A stretch of 6,246 nucleotides of DNA from a bacterium UBP6_UBA1196 (GCA_002310035.1 DBYC01000028.1:46006-52251); one strand, 5' to 3'. Shown: positions 1 through 6,191, counted from the first letter of the stretch. A program made the numbers and translations. Notes: generated from the sequence alone by a model not told the origin.

Positions 1-183
1 AGAACTGAAGAACAGAAAAAAACAGACCAACATGCGGAAGAAGCCTTAAATCAGCTTGGTAATCATGACAAAGGTTCGAAAAGTATAAAAAAAGATGCCT
101 CAAAAAAAAATGACGAATTTGATAAAACCAAAGAAAAGTCCAAAAATGCTTTTGATGCACTTGACTCAGAGTTCTCGAAGTGA
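1..183 (+). CDS. C-terminal end of an unidentified, highly charged protein (5' truncated by window edge)
   Basis: Frame 1 is open from the first base to a TGA at 181-183 and gives 60 residues. The composition is dominated by Lys, Glu, Asp and Asn, with no Trp, Cys or Pro. Stretches such as HAEEALNQLG and TKEKSKNAFDAL have the look of amphipathic or coiled-coil helix. The start lies outside the window, so any signal peptide or domain is unseen. I do not recognise the family. It precedes, in the same direction, a lipoprotein gene that has its own promoter, so the two are probably separate transcription units. Confidence rests on the uninterrupted frame, the strongly helical composition, and the abrupt change to very AT-rich non-coding sequence right after the stop. 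Confidence 0.6.
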   Translation, partial: RTEEQKKTDQHAEEALNQLGNHDKGSKSIKKDASKKNDEFDKTKEKSKNAFDALDSEFSK

Positions 184-186
184 AAA

Positions 187-214
187 TATTATTTTGGGAC
201 AATAATAAAATTTT
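187..214 (+). terminator. Possible weak AU-rich hairpin terminator after the first partial gene
   Basis: TATTATT (187-193) and AATAATA (201-207) form a perfect 7-bp stem with loop TTGGGAC. After three more A residues there is a run of four T (211-214). It sits four bases past the stop codon at 181-183, where a terminator would be expected. The stem has no G-C pair, so it would be unstable. It may be only a chance dyad in sequence with about 20 percent G+C. Confidence 0.25.
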
Positions 215-240
215 GACATGAGGAAAAAAATAAATAAGAT
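213..240 (+). promoter_or_regulatory. Sigma70-like promoter for the LPP20-like lipoprotein / MORN unit
   Basis: A perfect -35 hexamer TTGACA (213-218) is followed after 16 bp by TAAGAT (235-240), which matches four of six -10 consensus positions including the key first T-A and last A-T. Initiation would be near 247, leaving a leader of about 40 nt before the ATG at 286. The region is very AT-rich, so chance A/T hexamers are common, but a perfect TTGACA at the right distance is not. Confidence 0.6.
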
Positions 241-285
241 GCTTTCGCTTTTTTGTTTTTATTAACTTTTGTTTTAGAGGTTGTG

Positions 286-885
286 ATGAAAAAATTTTAT
301 GCGGGTGTTGTATGTTTTGTATGTGCGATGATGTTGGTTGCATGTGGGAGTACTCCAACAGCAAACGGAGGGAATTCAAATGCTATGTATCAGGATCCAG
401 AAGCTATTGAGTACAACAATATGCCTGAGTGGGTTAGAGATGAAGGCTCAGCAGACGGAAAAGATTTTTGCACGGTCGGTTTTGTTGGTGGAACAAAGAA
501 TTTGACTTTGAAAAAAGAAGAAGCACAACAGGTTGCAAGAGTAGCTATGGCTCAGGTTCTGTATGCTGAAATACAATCTATAGTTGATAGATATATGGAT
601 AATACTCAGGCTGGTTCAGGATCAAGTGATGAAGGCAAGATGACATCTGTTTCAAGGCAGATGGCTGAAGGAGCTGTTGTCGGAGCTAGACAAAGAAAGT
701 CTATAATGGGACAATATAGTGGAAAATTTTATGTTCTTATGTGTATCGATGCGGAAAGTTTGAAAAGCACATTCCAAGGTATGCAGGGGCTTGATGAAGC
801 TGTAAAAGAGGCTGTTTCCCAAAGAGCAGCTGATGCTATCAAAAATATGCAGCAAGCGTTTAAAGACAAACACAAAGGACAATAA
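286..885 (+). CDS. LPP20-like outer-membrane or periplasm-facing lipoprotein
   Basis: This is a 199-residue lipoprotein. The ATG at 286 is chosen over an upstream in-frame TTG at 253 because GAGG (277-280) lies 5 nt before it and because MKK then starts a normal type II signal peptide: hydrophobic residues 4-16 and lipobox LVAC with the acylated Cys at 20. After a short Gly/Asn/Ser linker comes PEWV (47-50), a strand CTVGFVGG (62-69), a long Ala-rich helix with the spacing A..VA..A.AQVL.AEI (about 80-104), a second Ala/Gly segment (127-136) and a strand GKFYVLMCIDAESLK (146-160). This order (P-W-V, VGxxG, Ala-rich helix, Y-V-L strand) is that of the LPP20 lipoprotein family, whose biochemical role is poorly defined. 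The C-terminus is a charged helix. All seven Arg codons are AGA or AGG and the gene is AT-richer than those further right. The family call is by motif pattern only. Confidence 0.8.
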   Translation: MKKFYAGVVCFVCAMMLVACGSTPTANGGNSNAMYQDPEAIEYNNMPEWVRDEGSADGKDFCTVGFVGGTKNLTLKKEEAQQVARVAMAQVLYAEIQSIVDRYMDNTQAGSGSSDEGKMTSVSRQMAEGAVVGARQRKSIMGQYSGKFYVLMCIDAESLKSTFQGMQGLDEAVKEAVSQRAADAIKNMQQAFKDKHKGQ

Positions 886-893
886 AAAATTAG

Positions 894-1733
894 TTGTCTC
901 ACTTCTCATTTAAGAACCTTACCCCATCATATATAGTATGTTTTATCTGCTTGTTTTTTAACTTATATTTATTCCCCGAAAGTATCGATTTTTCCATCGA
1001 AGGTCGTGAGATCGCGCCTTTGCCGCAGACCGACGCAAGGATAAACGGATATCGTGAAGACTATAAAAAACCTGAAGGAGAACTTATAGAGCTTCCTGAA
1101 AAATATAAAAAAAAGAAAAAAACGCAGCAGAACCAAAAAATTGAAAAACCCGTGCAGGAACAACATGCCGCAATTGAACAACAGCTGCCAAAAACAGATG
1201 AAAAACCAGAGAAAAAACCAGAAGCCCCCGAAGCAAAACCTGCCGTAACACCAAAGGAAAAAACGATCGAAAAACTAAAGCCGGGATATTACGGCGAGAC
1301 GATGAACGGAATCCGTGAAGGAAAAGGAAAACTTGTTCTTGAAAACGGTGATTTTTACGACGGTGACTGGGAAAACGGCAAAAAACAGGGGCATGGTATC
1401 TATATTTATTCAAACGGAATCAAATACAACGGAACCTGGAACAACGACAGGATGGACGGCTACGGTTCGCTGATTTTCCCGAACGGAAGCTCGTATTACG
1501 GTGAGTTCAGCGAAGGAGAGATCACCGGCAACGGAACTTTCAAATATACAGACAAGGCCGAATATTCCGGAGGGTGGAAAAACGGCAAATGGCACGGAAG
1601 AGGCTGCTTCAAACTTGCCAACGGCAAGGAAATAAACGCTGTTTTTGCCGATCAGCAGGTTGTTGCACTTATAAACGACGATGAAAAATCAGATGATGAT
1701 TTAGATTCGGATTCGGATTTAGATTCAGATTAA
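894..1733 (+). CDS. Probably exported MORN-repeat protein with K/E/P-rich linker and Asp/Ser tail
   Basis: This is a 279-residue protein. The TTG at 894 is the first possible start, because an in-frame TAG lies just upstream at 891-893. The nearest SD-like AGGA is 14 nt away, so initiation probably relies on coupling to the lipoprotein gene that ends 8 bp earlier. Residues 12-27 (centre IVCFICLFFNLYLF) are hydrophobic and read as a signal peptide or membrane anchor. Residues 70-130 are Lys/Glu/Pro/Gln-rich, like a periplasm-spanning linker. Residues 132-246 are five consecutive 23-residue MORN repeats, starting at Y132, Y155, Y178, Y201 and Y224, each with the Y.G.(W/F)..G...G.G pattern. The protein ends in an acidic DSD-rich tail (266-279). 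MORN arrays are beta-hairpin scaffolds known from lipid- or protein-binding contexts; nothing here shows an enzymatic domain. The substrate is unknown. The start codon is the least certain part. Confidence 0.8.
   Translation: MSHFSFKNLTPSYIVCFICLFFNLYLFPESIDFSIEGREIAPLPQTDARINGYREDYKKPEGELIELPEKYKKKKKTQQNQKIEKPVQEQHAAIEQQLPKTDEKPEKKPEAPEAKPAVTPKEKTIEKLKPGYYGETMNGIREGKGKLVLENGDFYDGDWENGKKQGHGIYIYSNGIKYNGTWNNDRMDGYGSLIFPNGSSYYGEFSEGEITGNGTFKYTDKAEYSGGWKNGKWHGRGCFKLANGKEINAVFADQQVVALINDDEKSDDDLDSDSDLDSD
1287..1631 (+). repeat. Five tandem MORN repeats (23 residues / 69 bp each)
   Basis: The units begin at 1287, 1356, 1425, 1494 and 1563, each exactly 69 bp with no indel. The unit starts are YYGETMNGI, YDGDWENGK, YNGTWNNDR, YYGEFSEGE and YSGGWKNGK. 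Identity is at the protein-motif level; the DNA copies have diverged, so this is an old expansion and not a recent duplication. Unit 4 is the most divergent and lacks the terminal NG (TDKAE instead of ANGKE or SNGIK). Confidence 0.9.
1698..1730 (+). repeat. Short in-frame direct repeat encoding the DLDSD tail
   Basis: The 15-mer GATTTAGATTCGGAT (1698-1712) recurs as GATTTAGATTCAGAT (1716-1730), with one mismatch and a 3-bp TCG spacer. It encodes the DLDSDSDLDSD end of the MORN protein immediately before the stop. Because the unit is a multiple of three, slippage here would change the tail length without a frameshift. Confidence 0.75.
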
Positions 1734-1743
1734 AATCAGTAGC

Positions 1744-3609
1744 TTAGAATCTGCCTTCAACAAGGAACATAAGTCCGTGTACATCCATAACTTCGATGAC
1801 ATCGGACTCGCTTTTGTATGTGCCGTCTTCCTGAGCGACCATTCTCTGACGGTTGTGGTCGCGGGTGAACGAGTATTCAAGCATTGCTGTGAACGAATCG
1901 CTGAACTGGTACTTTATGTCGGCTTTTACGAAGAATATGTCGAGCGCGTTTCTGCCGGTCGGAAGCATTTCACGCGTTCTGTCGAAAGCGGTGCTGACGG
2001 CATCGGTCGAAAGTCTTTCACGAATGACCATTGTGTTTTTGCGGCCGTTTTCGTCCTTGACAGTATAGGTCGCAGGAATTTTGTAGCCGAAACTTGCCCC
2101 GAACCAGAAATGCCATACATAGTAGTCGGCTGAAACGGTGAAAAGGTGCTCGGGAGTCTGCTTTGCCTCGCTCGGAATTGTTGTCCACGGATTAACGCCG
2201 GGTGCGTCGAAAGTCATGAACGAAAGATCACGGTAACTGTACATAAACATCGTTCTGAGTCCTTTCCAGCGGAAGCCGAGGTCGATTGCAGCGCCGTGAG
2301 CCATGTAGTCATCGGTTATCGGGCGCGGTTTGCCTTCCGCCGACGCAAGGTAGTCGGCATTCTGCAGCCGCTCGTTCTGGAAAAGATATTCGCCCCGGAT
2401 CCTCCACGAAAAGTTGGTGGTGTAGTCGGGTGAAATCCATGTTCCGTCTGAGTATGAGTTGATTCCTATCGGGTCGCCGAAACGCGAACCATTGTTATAT
2501 TCCAGATATGCGTCGATTCCATAGGAGTGGATAGTGTCGTCTTTCGGATCTTTAAGCTGAGCATCAGAGATGTTGACATTGTCGCCTTTGTCAATGTAGG
2601 CGCCCTGAAGGCTTGCCTTGAGTCCTAGCGGCTTGTTGTTGTAGGTCAGGCCGCCGAAAAATCCGTATACTGTCTCTTTCGGAACGATTTCTGTCGAAAG
2701 TTTGTCTGTTTTAGACTGAGCATGTGCTTTGAAACCGAAGTATACCGAGAAATCAGAGTAACCGTAAAGAACCTGGAATCCGGGAACGGGCGAAGAATCG
2801 CTCTGAGGCCATACGGATGCGTTTCCGCCCCAGCGCAGACCGCGCAGTGTACCGATTGCAATGTTGTCCGCGTTGTAGGGATAGAGAGTGATGTTGAATC
2901 TGTGCGTCGTCGGGTGGCGGAAGTCGATTTCAAGGAACGAACGGTCTTCTTTCAGTGAAGTTGTGAGCTTGTCGGACATTGCGTCAACTGCGTTATACAT
3001 CGCGAAAGAGAGCGACATTCTTGCTGTAAGGTAAGGTAAAAAGCCTTTTTCCTCGTGGAAAAGCGAAAGTTTTGTCGAACTTTTCACATTATTCGAATAA
3101 CCGTATACTCTGTCGGCGAAATCTTCGTATTCGTAACGCGAGCCGATATCCCATTTCGGAGAATACTGCGAGTTGTCACGAAGGTTGTCGTCTCCCATGA
3201 CGAACGAAATGCTGCTTTTGGTGTAGCTTGTCTGGATGAGGCCGTTCGTCTCGCCGGTTTTCGATGGTTCTTCCTTTTCCTTTTCTTCTGGTTCGGCGTT
3301 TTCGGCAGGTTTTTCTTCGGTTTTTGCTGCATTTTCAGCGATTTCCTGCTCTTTTTGAGCTTCCGCCTCTTTCTTTTCGGCTTCTTTTTTTGCCATTTCC
3401 TCAGCGACAGTTTTTTGAACGAGTTCGGCCAGCTCCGCTTTCGAAATCGTTATCTTGTCGTCGTCGGTCTTTGCGGGAGCGGGTTCACCTTCCTCAGCGG
3501 CGGGAGCGGCTTCCGCAGTCTTCCCTTCTGCGTTTTCAGCTTCCGGTACTTCTTGAGCAAAAACGGCGGAAACAAAAAGGAGGGAGATTAAAAGAATGAT
3601 TTTTTTCAT
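1744..3609 (-). CDS. Putative outer-membrane beta-barrel protein with long charged periplasmic extension
   Basis: This is a 621-residue protein starting with ATG at 3609; GGAG (3617-3620) lies 7 nt upstream. Residues 1-18 form a type I signal peptide (MKK, hydrophobic core, cleavage after VFA before Q19). Residues 20-118 are an Ala/Glu/Lys/Pro-rich extension; within it about 52-100 (KAELAELVQKTVAEEM, then Lys/Glu/Ala repeats) is predicted helical or coiled coil. From about 122 to the end the sequence is rich in aromatic residues and Gly, with alternating polar/hydrophobic strands such as RFNITLYPYNADNIAIG and FSVYFGFKAHAQ. The protein ends GLMFLVEGRF, the C-terminal Phe beta-signal used by the BAM machinery. 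Size and features fit a porin-type or transporter barrel, but I do not recognise a named family. It is the second gene after the lipoprotein gene at 4860-3625, separated by 15 bp, so co-expression and a shared envelope role are likely. It converges on the MORN gene with a 10-bp gap. Confidence 0.8.
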   Translation of the reverse strand: MKKIILLISLLFVSAVFAQEVPEAENAEGKTAEAAPAAEEGEPAPAKTDDDKITISKAELAELVQKTVAEEMAKKEAEKKEAEAQKEQEIAENAAKTEEKPAENAEPEEKEKEEPSKTGETNGLIQTSYTKSSISFVMGDDNLRDNSQYSPKWDIGSRYEYEDFADRVYGYSNNVKSSTKLSLFHEEKGFLPYLTARMSLSFAMYNAVDAMSDKLTTSLKEDRSFLEIDFRHPTTHRFNITLYPYNADNIAIGTLRGLRWGGNASVWPQSDSSPVPGFQVLYGYSDFSVYFGFKAHAQSKTDKLSTEIVPKETVYGFFGGLTYNNKPLGLKASLQGAYIDKGDNVNISDAQLKDPKDDTIHSYGIDAYLEYNNGSRFGDPIGINSYSDGTWISPDYTTNFSWRIRGEYLFQNERLQNADYLASAEGKPRPITDDYMAHGAAIDLGFRWKGLRTMFMYSYRDLSFMTFDAPGVNPWTTIPSEAKQTPEHLFTVSADYYVWHFWFGASFGYKIPATYTVKDENGRKNTMVIRERLSTDAVSTAFDRTREMLPTGRNALDIFFVKADIKYQFSDSFTAMLEYSFTRDHNRQRMVAQEDGTYKSESDVIEVMDVHGLMFLVEGRF

Positions 3610-3624
3610 AGTAATTCTCCGTTG

Positions 3625-4860
3625 TTATTTTGACTCTAATTTGCAATCGGGATCAGAATCCAAAGGTTCAATATCGTTCATGTCACGCGGCACAATGATC
3701 CAGGTGGAAGGTCTTGCGCTCGTGTGCTGTCTTAAAATTCCGGTAAAATTGTAGTGGCATTTTTCACTATTTTCATCTTTCGGTTTTTTTGTAACGGCGT
3801 TGAAAAGCGGCGCGGTGTAAAGTGTCTGCGCCATGATGGTAGTGTCCGATGTGCTTGGATTGCCTGTGAGTGTAAGCGGGAACTGCGAATATTCGATAAA
3901 TGAGTCGTCATTTTCGTTGAACCACGCGACATAGACATTGTTCACTGTTACAAGCGAAGCCTCGTATTTTTCCATTTCCTTGGGTTTGTCGAGAATGTCG
4001 GAGATATCCTTGGGTTGAGGAATGAGTTTCGGGTCGATTTTAAGTGTTTTTTTGCCGTTTTTTGTCTCGTAAACCGGGTGGAAAGTGGGAAAACTCATCT
4101 CAGTGAAACCGAAAAACTCGAAAACAGAGCCGTTCGCGCTTTCAATCAGGGCGCCGACAGGAAGCGACACCGACTCGTCGACATTGTCATCGACATAAGG
4201 CGTGGAATAAGTGTACATATAAATCGAGGAATACTCCTCAGCCCCGACTTCATGCAGGTAAAATCCGCCCTCGATGATTGCAACAACGACCATTTGCTTG
4301 TCTTTACCTGCTTTCAAAGTCAGATTGCGTCCGTTGAATTTCGAAGGATAACCTTTATCGTCCATCACATTTCCCTGAATCATCGAAATTGTGGCTACCG
4401 GCGTGTAGAAAAACGGTGAAACTCCGATTTTACCTAGCGGAACAGTATCCGATTCGCCGTTGTTTTCCATGATCTCGACATCTTCCACGACAACACGGTC
4501 TTTGTCGGCGCAGTTGGTCGGTGTTACAGTAATGTTTTCTTTGAAGTTGATCACTGTCACGGAATCAAAATCCCTGTTTTTCTGTTTCGGGGTTTTTATT
4601 CTGGTGCTTTGCAGACTTATTCTGATTTTTCCGTGGTAATCTGTAAGCGGTTTGTTGTCGTAACCCAAAGCGGTTATTTTTAAGGGAATCTCTGCTGGAA
4701 CCTCGGCAAGTGGTTTTTCCGGAGTGCCCGGGTCAAAATTCTCGGCGAATTCGACTTTAAAGCCTGCGAGCCCTTTGTTTACGGGTTTTTCTCCTGTTTC
4801 CCCACCGCACGAAACGATCATAAACAGCAAAAATATTAATGACAGGAACAGTCTTTTCAT
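3625..4860 (-). CDS. Lipoprotein with putative Ig-like and OB-fold (YhcR/ExeM-type) domains
   Basis: This is a 411-residue lipoprotein. The ATG at 4860 has GAGGTG (4866-4871) 5 nt upstream. MKR plus a hydrophobic core ends in lipobox IVSC (acylated Cys 18), followed by GGE, so there is no Asp at +2. Residues about 32-150 alternate strand-like segments (GFKVEF, IPLKITALGYDNKPL, DYHGKIRISL, VVVEDVEI), resembling an Ig-like fold. From about 155 on, ISMIQGNV, GFYLHEV, SIYMYTYS, LPVGALIE, FEFFGFTEM, YEASLVTVNNV and WIIVPRDMNDIEPL follow the order seen in OB-fold domains attached to secreted nucleases of the YhcR/ExeM kind. No nuclease catalytic domain is present, so a binding role is more likely than catalysis. 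Three Cys (117, 368, 406) remain in the mature chain besides the lipid anchor. The domain reading is by eye and uncertain; the lipoprotein call is firm. It heads a unit with the barrel gene 15 bp downstream. Confidence 0.75.
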   Translation of the reverse strand: MKRLFLSLIFLLFMIVSCGGETGEKPVNKGLAGFKVEFAENFDPGTPEKPLAEVPAEIPLKITALGYDNKPLTDYHGKIRISLQSTRIKTPKQKNRDFDSVTVINFKENITVTPTNCADKDRVVVEDVEIMENNGESDTVPLGKIGVSPFFYTPVATISMIQGNVMDDKGYPSKFNGRNLTLKAGKDKQMVVVAIIEGGFYLHEVGAEEYSSIYMYTYSTPYVDDNVDESVSLPVGALIESANGSVFEFFGFTEMSFPTFHPVYETKNGKKTLKIDPKLIPQPKDISDILDKPKEMEKYEASLVTVNNVYVAWFNENDDSFIEYSQFPLTLTGNPSTSDTTIMAQTLYTAPLFNAVTKKPKDENSEKCHYNFTGILRQHTSARPSTWIIVPRDMNDIEPLDSDPDCKLESK

Positions 4861-4895
4861 ACAAACACCTCAATTCACCAAACACAAAGCGGAAT

Positions 4896-4923
4896 ATTCT
4901 ATTTAGAATGAAAAAAAATTCAA
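4896..4923 (-). promoter_or_regulatory. Candidate promoter of the lipoprotein / beta-barrel unit, with palindrome over the -10
   Basis: Reading the minus strand, TTGAAT (4923-4918) is followed after 16 bp by TAGAAT (4901-4896). Initiation near 4889 would give a leader of about 29 nt before the ATG at 4860. The -10 is one half of a perfect 14-bp inverted repeat on the plus strand, ATTCTATTTAGAAT (4896-4909), which could be an operator. The -10 is a moderate match, and A/T richness makes chance matches plausible. Confidence 0.45.
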
Positions 4924-4930
4924 TTTTTAG
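4911..4930 (-). terminator. Very weak candidate terminator downstream of metK
   Basis: On the minus strand AAAAAT and ATTTTT, separated by TGA, can pair and run into further T residues. It lies about 50 bp past the metK stop. It has no G-C pair and overlaps the proposed -35 of the next unit, so it is at best leaky. No stronger hairpin is visible in 4861-4979, which leaves open that metK transcription continues into the lipoprotein / barrel genes. Confidence 0.15.
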
Positions 4931-4979
4931 TTTTTATAATTTTGTGCCGGTGGAAGCGTTTTTTTTTGAAGATGAAATT

Positions 4980-6143
4980 TTAGACCAGCGATTCGAGTTC
5001 TTTGGTTCTGTCGGTCTTTTCCCAGCTGAAGCAATCTCTGCCGAAGTGACCGTAGGATGCTGTCTTTTTATAAATCGGCCTGAGAAGGTCAAGCTGCTCG
5101 ATGATTGCCGCCGGACGCATGTCAAAGCACTTTTTGACAGCTCTTTCGATGTCGGCTTCCTTCGTTGCGGCTGTGCCGAAAGTGTTGACATAAACCGAAA
5201 CGGAAACAGGTTCAGCTACTCCGATTGCATATGCAAGCTGGACTTCGCATCTTTTCGCAAGCCCTGCCGCAACTACGTTTTTCGCGATGTAGCGTGCCAT
5301 GTAGCAGGCCGATCTGTCTACTTTTGAAGGATCTTTGCCGGAGAATGCACCGCCGCCGTGACGACCCATTCCGCCGTATGTGTCGACGATTATTTTTCTG
5401 CCGGTGAGGCCGGTATCGGCAACGGGACCGCCTACAACGAATTTGCCTGTCGGATTTATGAAAATCTCGGTTTTATCGTGCATGAGATTAGCCGGAATAA
5501 CGGGTTTAATGACGCTGTCGATAACAGTCTGTCTGATTTTGTCGTAATCTGCCTCTTCCTTGTGCTGGGTGCTGACGACGATTTTGTCTACTGCAACAGG
5601 TTTGTCGTCTTCATAGCGGACTGTGACCTGAGTTTTTCCGTCGGGAAGAATGAAAGGAGCCGCGCCGCTTTTTCTGATCTCGGCAAGTTTGAAAGCAAGC
5701 TGGTGCGCAAGGTTTATCGGAGTCGGCATAAAATCTGCGTTTTCGTCGGTCGCGTAGCCGAACATCATTCCCTGGTCGCCTGCGCCCTGTTCCTTGAAAA
5801 GACCTTCGCCTGCGTTGACGCCCTGAGCGATGTCGGGAGACTGCTTGTCTATTGTTGAAAGAACACCGCATGTGTGGCCGTCGAAACCACAGGTTCTTGT
5901 ATCGTTGTAACCGATTTCCATAATAGTGTTGCGGACTATTTCCGGAATATCGACATAAGTATCTGTCGTGATTTCTCCGCCGACAACGACAAGTCCTGTC
6001 GTGACAAATGTCTCGCATGCAACTCTCGCAAGTCTGTCGCGCTCAAGAATAGCGTCAAGAATAGCGTCTGAAACCTGATCTGCGACTTTGTCCGGATGAC
6101 CTTCGGTGACTGATTCCGAAGTGAAAAGGTAAGGCCTGAACAT
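4980..6143 (-). CDS. metK: S-adenosylmethionine synthetase (methionine adenosyltransferase)
   Basis: MetK makes S-adenosylmethionine from methionine and ATP, releasing phosphate and pyrophosphate; it is a cytoplasmic enzyme, tetrameric in characterised bacteria. The ATG at 6143 is chosen over an in-frame TTG at 6164 because GGAGG (6149-6153) lies 5 nt before it and MFRPYLFTSESVTEGHPDK then aligns with the family N-terminus. The 387 residues are close to the E. coli length. Visible motifs include GHPDK (15-19, with catalytic His16), GGEITT (55-60), signature GAGDQGMMFGYA (120-131), INPTGKFVVGGP (229-240), LTGRKIIVDTYGG (246-258), the phosphate-binding signature GGGAFSGKD (263-271) with Lys270 and Asp271, and YGHFGR (364-369). 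No frameshift or missing active-site residue is seen. The gene is more GC-rich than the left end of the window. Its leader carries an intrinsic terminator, described separately. The neighbours are envelope genes, with no methionine-cycle partner in view. Confidence 0.98.
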   Translation of the reverse strand: MFRPYLFTSESVTEGHPDKVADQVSDAILDAILERDRLARVACETFVTTGLVVVGGEITTDTYVDIPEIVRNTIMEIGYNDTRTCGFDGHTCGVLSTIDKQSPDIAQGVNAGEGLFKEQGAGDQGMMFGYATDENADFMPTPINLAHQLAFKLAEIRKSGAAPFILPDGKTQVTVRYEDDKPVAVDKIVVSTQHKEEADYDKIRQTVIDSVIKPVIPANLMHDKTEIFINPTGKFVVGGPVADTGLTGRKIIVDTYGGMGRHGGGAFSGKDPSKVDRSACYMARYIAKNVVAAGLAKRCEVQLAYAIGVAEPVSVSVYVNTFGTAATKEADIERAVKKCFDMRPAAIIEQLDLLRPIYKKTASYGHFGRDCFSWEKTDRTKELESLV

Positions 6144-6153
6144 AAATACCTCC

Positions 6154-6191
6154 AAAAAACACAAAAACCCCCTCTTTTTGAGGAGAGGGGG
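6154..6191 (-). terminator. Intrinsic terminator (possible attenuator) abutting the metK ribosome binding site
   Basis: On the minus strand CCCCCTCT (6191-6184) pairs perfectly with AGAGGGGG (6175-6168) around an 8-nt loop, giving an 8-bp GC-rich stem directly followed by TTTTTGTGTTTTTT (6167-6154). The very next bases are the metK Shine-Dalgarno GGAGG (6153-6149). The hairpin has no T-tract on the plus-strand side, so it works only in the metK direction. It may end an upstream gene whose stop could be at 6222, but since any transcript reaching metK must cross it, it also acts on metK. Confidence 0.85.

Noticed and set aside
253..285. N-terminal extension of the LPP20-like lipoprotein from TTG at 253
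   Set aside because: The ATG at 286 has a well-placed GAGG and gives a canonical MKK signal peptide with the lipobox at 17-20; the extension would add a hydrophobic segment ahead of the signal peptide and has no SD.
1721..1752. Inverted repeat AGATTC ... GAATCT across the convergent gene ends as a bidirectional terminator
   Set aside because: The stem is only 6 bp with a 20-nt loop, and neither side is followed by a T-tract; it is best explained by chance and by the repeated GATTC codon pairs of the tail.
3055..3591. 178-residue plus-strand open frame, very Phe-rich
   Set aside because: It is the antisense image of the Glu/Lys/Ala-rich extension of the barrel gene: GAA and AAA codons read as TTC and TTT. 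It has no SD or plausible domain.
3625..4860. Secreted nuclease (YhcR/ExeM type) as the function of the lipoprotein
   Set aside because: Only segments resembling the OB-fold accessory part are seen. The protein ends shortly after them and has no visible endonuclease or phosphatase catalytic motif.
4839..5327. 162-residue plus-strand open frame spanning the intergenic region beside metK
   Set aside because: It overlaps the lipoprotein gene start, its promoter and the 3' part of metK on the opposite strand; its sequence shows no family pattern.
5358..5858. 166-residue plus-strand open frame opposite metK
   Set aside because: It lies entirely antisense to an intact, strongly conserved metK, with no recognisable motif and no ribosome binding site.
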